Assembly (NCBI GenBank): GCA_029262315.1
Contig: JAJCZP010000196.1
Location: 1 to 39,060, forward strand
Length of the DNA: 39,060 nt
Source: Deltaproteobacteria bacterium
Lineage (GTDB): Bacteria > Desulfobacterota > Binatia > UTPRO1
Reading direction: 5' to 3'
The number at the start of each line of letters is the position of its first letter. The stretch's first letter is position 1. Both the position numbers and the translations under genes were made by a program. Shown one piece after another: positions 17,720-23,686 of the stretch. Under the pieces are notes generated by a model. The model was given only the letters and a program-made list of their open reading frames with translations, was not told where the DNA came from and ran no database searches.

Positions 17720-19684
17720 CTACGGCGTGACGATGTTGAACCAGAACTCGAAATTGTCGAGATAGGAGAGCATCTCCTCGAGCTTGGCCTGGCTACCTGC
17801 GATCTTGATATCGTTGGCGCTGATCGCATCCTTGAGTGTCGTTTGCTGGAGCACGATCCGGTTCAGTGTCTCGCGCGTGAGTGTGACCGTGGCGTCCGCG
17901 TCTCTAGCTTGCCGATCCGGAGTGTGGTTCAGGACTCCATTCGTCATTTCGAGTGTGTACTTCTGTTTCACGTCGGTGAAGTCGAAGTTCAGCACGATTC
18001 GCTTGCCGTCGGCCTTGGGCCCGTTGAGCCGCATGCCGAGGAAGTCGAAGAACAGATCCAGGGACATGGCGCGGATGGTGTCGGGGCTCGCGGTGTTCGG
18101 CGCCGGAAGCTTGGTGACGCCGTCGCGTAGCTCCTTCGCACCGGTCAGATAGAAGTTGCGCCACGGTCCCGACTCGGACTGATAGCCCAGTTGTTCGAGT
18201 GCATCCGCCTGCAGGTTCCTCGCCGCCTTGTTGCCCGGGTCTGCAAACACAGCGTGGTTGACGACCTCGGCGACGAATCGGTACTCGCCCTTGTCGTAGT
18301 AGTCTTGCGCCTTCTTCAACAGCGCCTTGGTCCCGCCCATCATTTCGACATAGCGCTTCGCGGACTCGACCGGCGGCATCTCGTACAGCGTGGCCGGGTT
18401 GCCGATGAACCAGCCCAGGTAGAGGACATACGTCGCTTTGACGTTGTGGTTGACCGATCCGTAGTAGCCACGGTTGGCGAACCTGGTACTGACCGCTTTC
18501 GGCATCTGAAACATCTCGGCGATCTCGATCATGGTGTAGCCGTGGTTGGCAAGCCGCAGCGTCTCGTCGTTGATATAGCGGTACATATCCCGCTGCAGCT
18601 CGATGTGGTCGACGATGGCTTCGTTGCCCCACGTGGGCCAGTGGTGCATCGCGTAGAGGACCTCGACCTCGTCTCCCCACATGTCGAGGGCCTGGTTCAG
18701 GAACTTGGACCAGGGCAGCGGCTCGCGGATCTTCGCGCCACGGAGCGAGTAGGTATTGTGCAGGGTGTAGGTGGCGTCCTCCGCTGCGTTGAGCGCCTTC
18801 TTCTCTTTGATGTAGTAGAGCATCTCGGTCGGGGCTTCGGTGCCCGGGGCCCACAGGAATTGATACGTGAGGCCATCGACGACGTGCTCCTCACCCGTCT
18901 TGCTGATGATGTGTGTCGGCGGGATCAGCGTGACCGTTCCCGCCGACGTGGTAGTGCCGAGCCCGGCGCCGACTTGGCCGGTCTCGTTCGACGGGAGCAG
19001 GTTGCCGTACATGTATGACGCACGTCGGCTCATCGCGGTCCCTGCCATGACGTTCTCGGCAACCGCATGATCGAGGAATCCGGTCGGCGCGAAGATCTTG
19101 ACCTTGCCGGCCTTTACATCGGCCTCGTCTACGACTCCCCGCACGCCGCCGTAGTGGTCCACGTGACTGTGCGTGTACATGACGGCGACCACCGGCTTCT
19201 CGCCGCGATGCTCGTAGTACAGATCCAGCCCGACCCTTGCGGTCTCTGCGGAGATCATCGGGTCGAAGATCGTGATCCCCTTCTTGCCCTCGACGATGGT
19301 CATGTTCGAGAGGTCCTGGTTGCGGATCTGATAGATCCCATCCGTGACTTTGAAGAGCCCGGAGATGTTGATGAGTTGCGACTGTCGCCAGAGGCTCGGA
19401 TTCACCGACGCGGGCGCCGGCTTTCCCTCCTCGACGAAGGCGTACTGTGCCGGATCCCAGATCAGGTTCCCTGCCTTGCCCTTGATCGGATCGCTCGGCA
19501 GCGGCGCGATGAAGCCCCTGTGTGCCAGTTCGAAGGAGGTGTTGTCGTCGAACGGCAGTTCCTTCAGGAGGGCGTCGTTCGCCGCTTTGGTCGCCTCTGT
19601 GGCCTCGTTCGCAGCGACGGCGTTTGTCGCTAGGAGGAAAAGCGCGCTGATCACTGCCAGGGCGAGAAACCGAGACTTCTGCAT
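17720..19684 (-). CDS. Periplasmic alkyl sulfatase, SdsA1/BDS1-type metallo-beta-lactamase fold
   Basis: A 654-residue exported enzyme that hydrolyses medium- to long-chain alkyl sulfates (SDS-like) to alcohol and sulfate. The start ATG 19684 has an excellent AAGGAG 8 bp upstream and gives a cleavable signal (LALAVISALFLLATNAVAA). The binuclear zinc motif is THSHVDHYGG (His172, His174, Asp176, His177). Family blocks follow: MSRRASYMYGNLLP, ALNAAEDATYTLHN, MWGDEVEVLYAMHHWPTWGNE, then the helical dimerisation domain and the C-terminal SCP2-like domain (from about 540) that binds the alkyl chain. Length and order match SdsA1. A tandem 8-bp duplication (GTGAGCGC twice, 19715-19730) and TGACC/GGTCA half-sites lie upstream and may be regulatory. 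It appears monocistronic. Confidence 0.96.
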   Translation of the reverse strand: MQKSRFLALAVISALFLLATNAVAANEATEATKAANDALLKELPFDDNTSFELAHRGFIAPLPSDPIKGKAGNLIWDPAQYAFVEEGKPAPASVNPSLWRQSQLINISGLFKVTDGIYQIRNQDLSNMTIVEGKKGITIFDPMISAETARVGLDLYYEHRGEKPVVAVMYTHSHVDHYGGVRGVVDEADVKAGKVKIFAPTGFLDHAVAENVMAGTAMSRRASYMYGNLLPSNETGQVGAGLGTTTSAGTVTLIPPTHIISKTGEEHVVDGLTYQFLWAPGTEAPTEMLYYIKEKKALNAAEDATYTLHNTYSLRGAKIREPLPWSKFLNQALDMWGDEVEVLYAMHHWPTWGNEAIVDHIELQRDMYRYINDETLRLANHGYTMIEIAEMFQMPKAVSTRFANRGYYGSVNHNVKATYVLYLGWFIGNPATLYEMPPVESAKRYVEMMGGTKALLKKAQDYYDKGEYRFVAEVVNHAVFADPGNKAARNLQADALEQLGYQSESGPWRNFYLTGAKELRDGVTKLPAPNTASPDTIRAMSLDLFFDFLGMRLNGPKADGKRIVLNFDFTDVKQKYTLEMTNGVLNHTPDRQARDADATVTLTRETLNRIVLQQTTLKDAISANDIKIAGSQAKLEEMLSYLDNFEFWFNIVTP

Positions 19685-19832
19685 ATCGAGATCTCCTTCG
19701 TTGGATCGAGTACTGTGAGCGCGTGAGCGCGTAAACGGGAATCCGGCGGCTCGTACCACGCCAAGCTCCTGAGTGCGATATCGCGGCCGCCAGCGGTCTC
19801 GCGGGCCACGACATCGTTTCCGGGCCAATCAG

Positions 19833-19862
19833 GGTCAAACTGACCTCCCGAAAGGCGGGTCA
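19833..19862. promoter_or_regulatory. Three TGACC/GGTCA half-sites upstream of alkylsulfatase
   Basis: GGTCA (19833-19837), AAC, TGACC (19841-19845) form an inverted pair, and a third GGTCA lies at 19858-19862. They are 149-178 bp upstream of the alkylsulfatase ATG. Inverted and repeated half-sites of this kind are typical of operators, and alkylsulfatases are often substrate-induced, but no regulator gene is adjacent. Confidence 0.35.
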
Positions 19863-19908
19863 GGGAGATCAAGTTTCGTAAGCGCCTGAATTTCTGGGCG
19901 ACAAAGGA

Positions 19909-20026
19909 TGCGAGGAGGGGGACTTGGACTCGAGCCCTGTGGCCGGAACTGCACGGCTTTTCATGGGACGAGTGCCCTGGTTGCCCCTCGTTTCCCGGCG
20001 CGCTGTGCCGGGGGGCACAGTGCGCC
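19909..20026 (-). repeat. 118-bp repeat, copy A, with tRNA-Leu 3'-end-like terminus
   Basis: It aligns without gaps to copy B at an offset of 981 bp (20890-21007), with most positions identical. Its left end, TGCGAGGAGGGGGACTTG, equals the complement of the tRNA-Leu(GAG) 3' end (discriminator, acceptor, T-arm 3' half, first part of the T-loop; 21801-21818). The 5' T-stem half is not complementary here, so this is a fragment and not a functional tRNA. An inner hairpin CCCGGC-N7-GCCGGG is present. It is read here in the tRNA orientation (minus). Confidence 0.85.
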
Positions 20027-20034
20027 ATGTTCGG

Positions 20035-20063
20035 TTGTTGGGCTGGGTCGGCGAGGGTACATT
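20035..20063 (+). promoter_or_regulatory. Candidate promoter of the small-protein/nucleotidyltransferase unit
   Basis: TTGTTG (20035-20040) and TACATT (20058-20063) are 17 bp apart, starting 9 bp after repeat A. The predicted transcription start would fall at or next to the ATG at 20070, giving a nearly leaderless mRNA. The match is only moderate in both hexamers. Confidence 0.3.
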
Positions 20064-20069
20064 GTGCGT

Positions 20070-20279
20070 ATGAAACCTGATTGCTCCTGGCCCGAGATCG
20101 AGGGTGCCGAGTCCTGGCGCGCGCGCTCACTCGAGGAGCGAGCACTGGCGATCGAGTCCGCGTGCCGAGCTGCAATGCCGATCCTGGAGGGCTCACCGGA
20201 TAGAGAGCGGCGCCTGTCCCGTGTAGACCCGCTGCCTCCGTCGACCCTCGACCTGTTGCGTCGTCTCGCGCGAGGCTGA
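20070..20279 (+). CDS. Small protein paired with nucleotidyltransferase (putative antitoxin-like partner)
   Basis: A 69-residue acidic/helical protein (MKPDCSWPEIEGAESWRARS, then LEERALAIESACRAAMPIL, ending PPSTLDLLRRLARG). It resembles the short proteins encoded immediately before AbiEii/MNT-like nucleotidyltransferase genes in other high-GC genomes, which are thought to be the partner or antitoxin. This is recognition from memory of gene arrangement, not a defined domain. GAGGG at 20054-20058 is 11 bp from the ATG. The nucleotidyltransferase frame starts 5 bp after its stop. It sits just inside repeat A. Confidence 0.65.
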   Translation: MKPDCSWPEIEGAESWRARSLEERALAIESACRAAMPILEGSPDRERRLSRVDPLPPSTLDLLRRLARG

Positions 20280-20284
20280 CACCG

Positions 20285-20869
20285 ATGCCGGCATCACGCA
20301 CGGCGGCCGAGATCGCGCGGTTTCTCGCCGATGTGTTGGAGCAAAGACGGCTGCCGTAAGCCATCGGAGGCGCGATCGCGCTCGCATTCTATGCGCCTCC
20401 CCGCGCGACCATCGATGTGGACGTCAACATCTTCGTCTCGCCCACCCGAGCGCTCGATACGGCGCTCGCGGCGCTGAATGATGCGGGGTTCGTGCCCGAC
20501 AAGGACGCTCACGCCCTCGCGGTTCAGGCGAGCGCCGAGGGCCAGTTTCGCGGCCACATCGACGGCATGCGGATCGACGTTTTCGTCCCTGCCATTCCGT
20601 TCTACGCGAGGCTCGAGGAACGCCGTCGGCAAGTTCCATTGTTCGGGCGTCCGCTGTGGATCCTTGGCGCGGACGATCTCGCGGTCCTGAAGCTCATGTT
20701 CAACCGGCGTAAGGACCTCGCCGATGTCGAAGCGATGATGGTGGAACAGGGCGCCCGGCTCGATCGGGCGTACGTCCGACAGACGCTCACGGAGCTCGTG
20801 GGTCCGGACGATGAGCGCCTTGGGGCCCTGGAGGCGATCGAACGGGACGTGGACCAGCGGCCGGATTGA
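20285..20869 (+). pseudogene. Nucleotidyltransferase (AbiEii/MNT-like) interrupted by an in-frame stop
   Basis: From ATG 20285 the frame reads MPASRTAAEIARFLADVLEQ and onward to LP, then TAA (20357-20359), then AIGGAIALAFYAPPRA and TIDVDVNIFV with no frame change, continuing to 20869. The part after the stop has the nucleotidyltransferase hallmark GG followed by R-x-T-x-D-x-D (pol-beta fold), then an MRIDVFV strand with the third acidic residue and a LAVLKLMFNRRKDLADVEAM region typical of nucleotidyltransferases of this type. Homologues usually have an aromatic residue at the stop position, so TAC/TAT to TAA is the simplest change. Re-initiation at GTG 20417 would lose the GG and first Asp. 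Probably inactive, unless the stop is read through or is an assembly error. Confidence 0.8.
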
Positions 20870-20889
20870 GGTCGCGAGGTGGCATGAAG

Positions 20890-21007
20890 TGCGAGGAGGG
20901 GGACTTGAACCCGAACACTGTGGCCGTAGCTACACGGCTTTTCGTCAGTCGAGTGCCCTGGTTGCCCCTCATTTCCCGGCGCGCTGTGCCGGACTGCACA
21001 GTGGCCC
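20890..21007 (-). repeat. 118-bp repeat, copy B, with tRNA-Leu 3'-end-like terminus
   Basis: This is the second copy of the repeat, starting 20 bp after the nucleotidyltransferase stop. The 24 bp from 20889 to 20912 are identical to 21800-21823, the 3' end of tRNA-Leu(GAG) plus one flanking base. It contains hairpins GCCGT-N6-ACGGC (20923-20938) and CCGGC-N7-GCCGG, and CACTGTG (20916-20922) is complementary to CACAGTG (20997-21003) near the right end, so the whole element can fold back on itself. Confidence 0.87.
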
Positions 21008-21071
21008 ACGACACGCGAGGATGTCTCGTACGAATCCCAGCGACGACGGTAACGCGGGAGCGAGAACGTTC

Positions 21072-21101
21072 TTTCCACCTCGCGCCTCCCGAGGCTATAC
21101 T
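21072..21101 (+). promoter_or_regulatory. Candidate promoter of the DUF433/DUF5615 pair
   Basis: TTTCCA (21072-21077) and TATACT (21096-21101, five of six consensus bases) are separated by 18 bp, 22 bp before the ATG at 21123. This gives the toxin-antitoxin pair its own promoter between repeat B and the genes. Confidence 0.45.
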
Positions 21102-21119
21102 GTCTTGAGCGCGAGGTAG

Positions 21120-21350
<231 letters not shown>

Positions 21351-21353
21351 CCG

Positions 21354-21716
21354 ATGAAGTTCAAGCTCGATGAGAACCTGCCCGCGGTCGCGGCAAAGGT
21401 TCTCGCGGGAGCCGACCATGACGTCGCGACGGTCTTGCAGCAGCATCTTGGTGGGAAGCCCGATGCGACGATCGCCGAGGTCTGTCGCGCTGAAGGGCGC
21501 ACTCTGATCACGTTCGATACCGACTTTGCGAACATTCAGAAGTACCCGCCGGCCGACTTCTCCGGCATCGTCGTTCTCCGACTTACGCGGCAGGATACGC
21601 CGCACGTCCTCATCGTGATCAACCGTCTCCGCGAGAAATTCGGACAGGAGCCGTTGATTGGGCGGTTGTGGATAGTCGAAGAAGATCGAGTGCGAATTCG
21701 ACCGGGAGATAGCTGA
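21354..21716 (+). CDS. DUF5615 PIN-like toxin (VapC45-type ribonuclease fold)
   Basis: A 120-residue PIN-like (Mut7-C type) protein. It starts MKFKLDENLP with the first acidic pair (Asp6, Glu7), then VATVLQQHLGGKPDATIAEVCRAEGRTLITFDTDFANI with the second acidic cluster (Asp and Asp in TFDTDF), a strand SGIVVLRL, and a C-terminal helix and strand ending LWIVEEDRVRIR. These carboxylates are the expected metal-binding residues of PIN RNases, so it should be catalytically intact. It is paired with the DUF433 antitoxin in the usual antitoxin-first order. A 7-bp hairpin lies 48 bp downstream, then tRNA-Leu in the opposite orientation. Confidence 0.93.
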   Translation: MKFKLDENLPAVAAKVLAGADHDVATVLQQHLGGKPDATIAEVCRAEGRTLITFDTDFANIQKYPPADFSGIVVLRLTRQDTPHVLIVINRLREKFGQEPLIGRLWIVEEDRVRIRPGDS

Positions 21717-21764
21717 GGCCGGGAATAGACTGGAGCCCGCCACCGTCTTTCTTCAGCGAGCCGA

Positions 21765-21782
21765 GCCGATCCAGCGATCGGC
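21765..21782. terminator. Hairpin between the toxin gene and tRNA-Leu
   Basis: GCCGATC-CAGC-GATCGGC is a perfect 7-bp stem with a 4-nt loop. It lies 48 bp after the DUF5615 stop (plus) and 18 bp after the tRNA 3' end (minus), so it could end either transcript. There is no T-tract on either side. Confidence 0.4.
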
Positions 21783-21800
21783 AGGATCGGAGGGATCGAG

Positions 21801-21883
<83 letters not shown>

Positions 21884-21897
21884 GTAGGTGCGAAGCG

Positions 21898-21926
21898 TTG
21901 TTAGCATTGGACCCGGAAGGTGTCGA
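21898..21926 (-). promoter_or_regulatory. Candidate promoter of tRNA-Leu
   Basis: On the minus strand TCGACA (21926-21921) and TAACAA (21903-21898) are 17 bp apart, with the predicted start about 7 nt before the mature tRNA 5' end. The -35 is a fair match, the -10 weak. Confidence 0.35.
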
Positions 21927-21957
21927 GTCGGCGGGGGGTTCTGGCTTGCTCCCGGAA

Positions 21958-21973
21958 GGTCGGGGACCCGACC
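21958..21973 (-). terminator. Short hairpin downstream of the helical protein gene
   Basis: GGTCGGG-GA-CCCGACC (realistically a 6-bp stem with a GGAC loop) lies 35 bp past the stop of the gene at 22009-22515 and upstream of tRNA-Leu on the same strand. No T-run follows. Confidence 0.3.
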
Positions 21974-22008
21974 GCTTACTGTCCCCGGCAGTCGGTCCTT
22001 CGTGCCCG

Positions 22009-22515
22009 CTACGGCGTGTTGAACGGCCAGGGCGAGGTGGCGAGTAGGGTTTCGAGGACCTCGGCACTCTGCTCTTCGAGCTCGACGCAACTGGCGAGGG
22101 CGTCGCGTGCGGCGGGGTCTGCGGCCTTTGTGGCCAGCGATCGCCAGGTCGCAGCGCCGAGGCGCTCGCCATTCGCTTGCAGGGCGAGTTGTTGGCGGAC
22201 CGAGCTATCCGCGAACGCGGCTCGTATCAGTTCTTCCAGTTCGGGGATCTTCTGCCCGATGGCATCGTGGATCGCGGCCACATCGTCGAACAGCGCCTCG
22301 ACGCGGCGTGCGATCTCCTCCTCGCGATCGGCGCAGGCAAGCAGGTCGGTGCACACGCTTTCGTTCGTGGCGGCTGCTGCCCAGGCTCGGTAGCGTTCGG
22401 CGGCGCGGCGCTCTGCTAGGGCGAGAAAGATGGGGACGTGGTCCTCGGGCAGGCGGGCGAGGAGGGGGGCCACGAGCGCTGCGACGTCTGGCGAGGAGCC
22501 ACTCTCTGCGGTCAT
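22009..22515 (-). CDS. All-helical protein, possibly ferritin-like fold
   Basis: A 168-residue soluble protein. The start ATG 22515 is fixed by GGAGGG 4-5 bp upstream, although the frame is open far beyond. Four long amphipathic helices can be read: IPIFLALAERRAAERYRAWA, a CADREEEIARRVEALFDDV helix, a QLALQANGERLGAATWRSLA helix and a DALASCVELEEQSAEVLETLL helix. The spaced Glu residues (ERRAAERY, REEE, ELEEQSAE) recall ferritin-like or rubrerythrin-like domains, but the EExxH metal signature is not clearly present, so metal binding is doubtful. No partner gene is obvious. Confidence 0.8.
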   Translation of the reverse strand: MTAESGSSPDVAALVAPLLARLPEDHVPIFLALAERRAAERYRAWAAAATNESVCTDLLACADREEEIARRVEALFDDVAAIHDAIGQKIPELEELIRAAFADSSVRQQLALQANGERLGAATWRSLATKAADPAARDALASCVELEEQSAEVLETLLATSPWPFNTP

Positions 22516-22659
22516 CTGCCCTCCATAGCTGACTGGCCTTCCCGGTTGAAGGCCCGGCGGCGATCGCCGATGCCGACCGGTGGTGCACGTTCCGCATGGC
22601 GTCGGTTTTCGGGACGCAGGGCGGTGGAACCGACCGAGGCGGCGCGCTAGAAGGAAGCC

Positions 22660-23571
22660 ATGTCGAACTTTCCGGACAGCGGCCGGGAGCCCGCTTGGCG
22701 GCTTGCCCTGGTGATCACAGCTATCGCCGTCCTCGCGGCGTCGGCCGTGCACGCCCAAGACCGTGGCATCCAGCTCAGTCGCAACGGGACCCGGGTGCTC
22801 GTCAACAAAGACGTCGGGGACGAGCGCTGGGCGATCAGTCTGAACACGCTCACGGAAACGGTGACGGGTAACGTGTTCACGGCCGATGGCGGCCCGCCGT
22901 CGTTTATCTTCTGCGAGTCCGTTGTTGGGTTGACGTCCTTCGCGTGCGAGGGGGCGGGGCCGTGCACCGGAAACTCGTGCGTGGATCAGTTCGTCGATCT
23001 CGGGGTCGTTTCGCTGCCCGCTGATTTCTTTCTGCCTCCCGGGGTCGACCTCTCGACGGTAGCGGCCGCGCGACACGACGCGCCCGACCAGACGGCGCAC
23101 GCGGCGATGACGAACGTCGGGTTTCAGGAAACGCCCGACGGCGAGCACGTGTTGGTGAGCAGTGACGTCGGGAACGAGCGGTGGGCGATTGCGTTGAATC
23201 GCTCCGACCGTACGCTGACCGGCAACGTGTTTCTCCCGGGTGGTGGCGATCCGTCGTTCGTATCGTGCCAGCAGGCGTTCAGTTCGCCGGATTCTTTCGA
23301 GTGCTGGGGCGCGGGCCCGTGTGTGGAGGACGGGTGCGAGGATCAGTACACGTTTATTGCGACGGTCGCGCTTCCGGCGGGATTCTTCGGTCCGCAGCAG
23401 TGCGGCGACACGATTCTCCAGGGCAACGAGCGGTGCGAGGCTGGAGGTTTCTGCTTCGCCCTCTGCGGCGTGGACTCGTTGTGCAACATCCTAGTCGGGG
23501 TGGCCCCGATCCCGATGCCTGGCACGTGTACGAACGATTGTCAGATCTGCGTCGCACTCGACCTCTTCTAG
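22660..23571 (+). CDS. Secreted protein with two tandem copies of an unknown domain and a Cys-rich tail
   Basis: A 303-residue exported protein with a signal peptide (LALVITAIAVLAASAVHA). The mature part holds the same domain twice. Copy 1 reads RVLVNKDVGDERWAISLN, then TVTGNVF, PPSFIFCES, and a GAGPCTGNSC turn. Copy 2 reads HVLVSSDVGNERWAIALN, then TLTGNVF, DPSFVSCQQ, GAGPCVEDGC. Each copy ends with a DQ-x-hydrophobic strand and an LPA-x-FF motif. The C-terminal part (CGDTILQGNERCEAGGFCFALCG) resembles the Cys-rich CGDGxxxxGExCD repeats common in Myxococcota-type secreted proteins. Function is unknown. AAGGA precedes the ATG at 22660. It is convergent with the CSLREA gene. Confidence 0.85.
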   Translation: MSNFPDSGREPAWRLALVITAIAVLAASAVHAQDRGIQLSRNGTRVLVNKDVGDERWAISLNTLTETVTGNVFTADGGPPSFIFCESVVGLTSFACEGAGPCTGNSCVDQFVDLGVVSLPADFFLPPGVDLSTVAAARHDAPDQTAHAAMTNVGFQETPDGEHVLVSSDVGNERWAIALNRSDRTLTGNVFLPGGGDPSFVSCQQAFSSPDSFECWGAGPCVEDGCEDQYTFIATVALPAGFFGPQQCGDTILQGNERCEAGGFCFALCGVDSLCNILVGVAPIPMPGTCTNDCQICVALDLF

Positions 23572-23643
23572 GATAGCGGCACAGGCTCGAGCCTCCGCCG
23601 CGTTGCGACCGTCGGCGTCGCCGGTGGCCGGGTGCGAGATCGA

Positions 23644-23676
23644 GGGACGACCGCCGCCCGACACGGCGATCGTCCC
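23644..23676. terminator. Long hairpin between convergent genes (bidirectional terminator candidate)
   Basis: GGGACGA (23644-23650) pairs with TCGTCCC (23670-23676), and inside it CGCCG (52-56) pairs with CGGCG (64-68); one C-A mismatch separates the two helices and the loop is 7 nt. It lies between the stops of the genes ending at 23571 (plus) and 23687 (minus), the expected place for a shared terminator, but no T-tract flanks it. Confidence 0.5.
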
Positions 23677-23686
23677 GAGCGGATGC

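Larger units (their letters stand above)
19685..20069. other. 385-bp intergenic region: alkylsulfatase upstream region plus repeat copy A
   Basis: The left half should hold the alkylsulfatase promoter (minus strand) and contains GGTCA/TGACC half-sites at 19833-19862. The right half is the 118-bp repeat A (19909-20026), followed by 43 bp with a weak promoter-like sequence before the small gene at 20070. No protein gene is supported here. Confidence 0.6.

Noticed and set aside
19651-20364. Minus-strand frames through repeats A and B giving similar peptides (with RHSAPGNEGQPGH)
   Set aside because: The similarity comes from translation of the repeated DNA itself and its tRNA-like end; there is no ribosome-binding site and the rest of each frame is unrelated.
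19909-21007. Repeats A and B as functional tRNA genes
   Set aside because: Only the 3' quarter matches tRNA-Leu; the T-stem is unpaired and there is no matching 5' acceptor or anticodon arm of canonical form.
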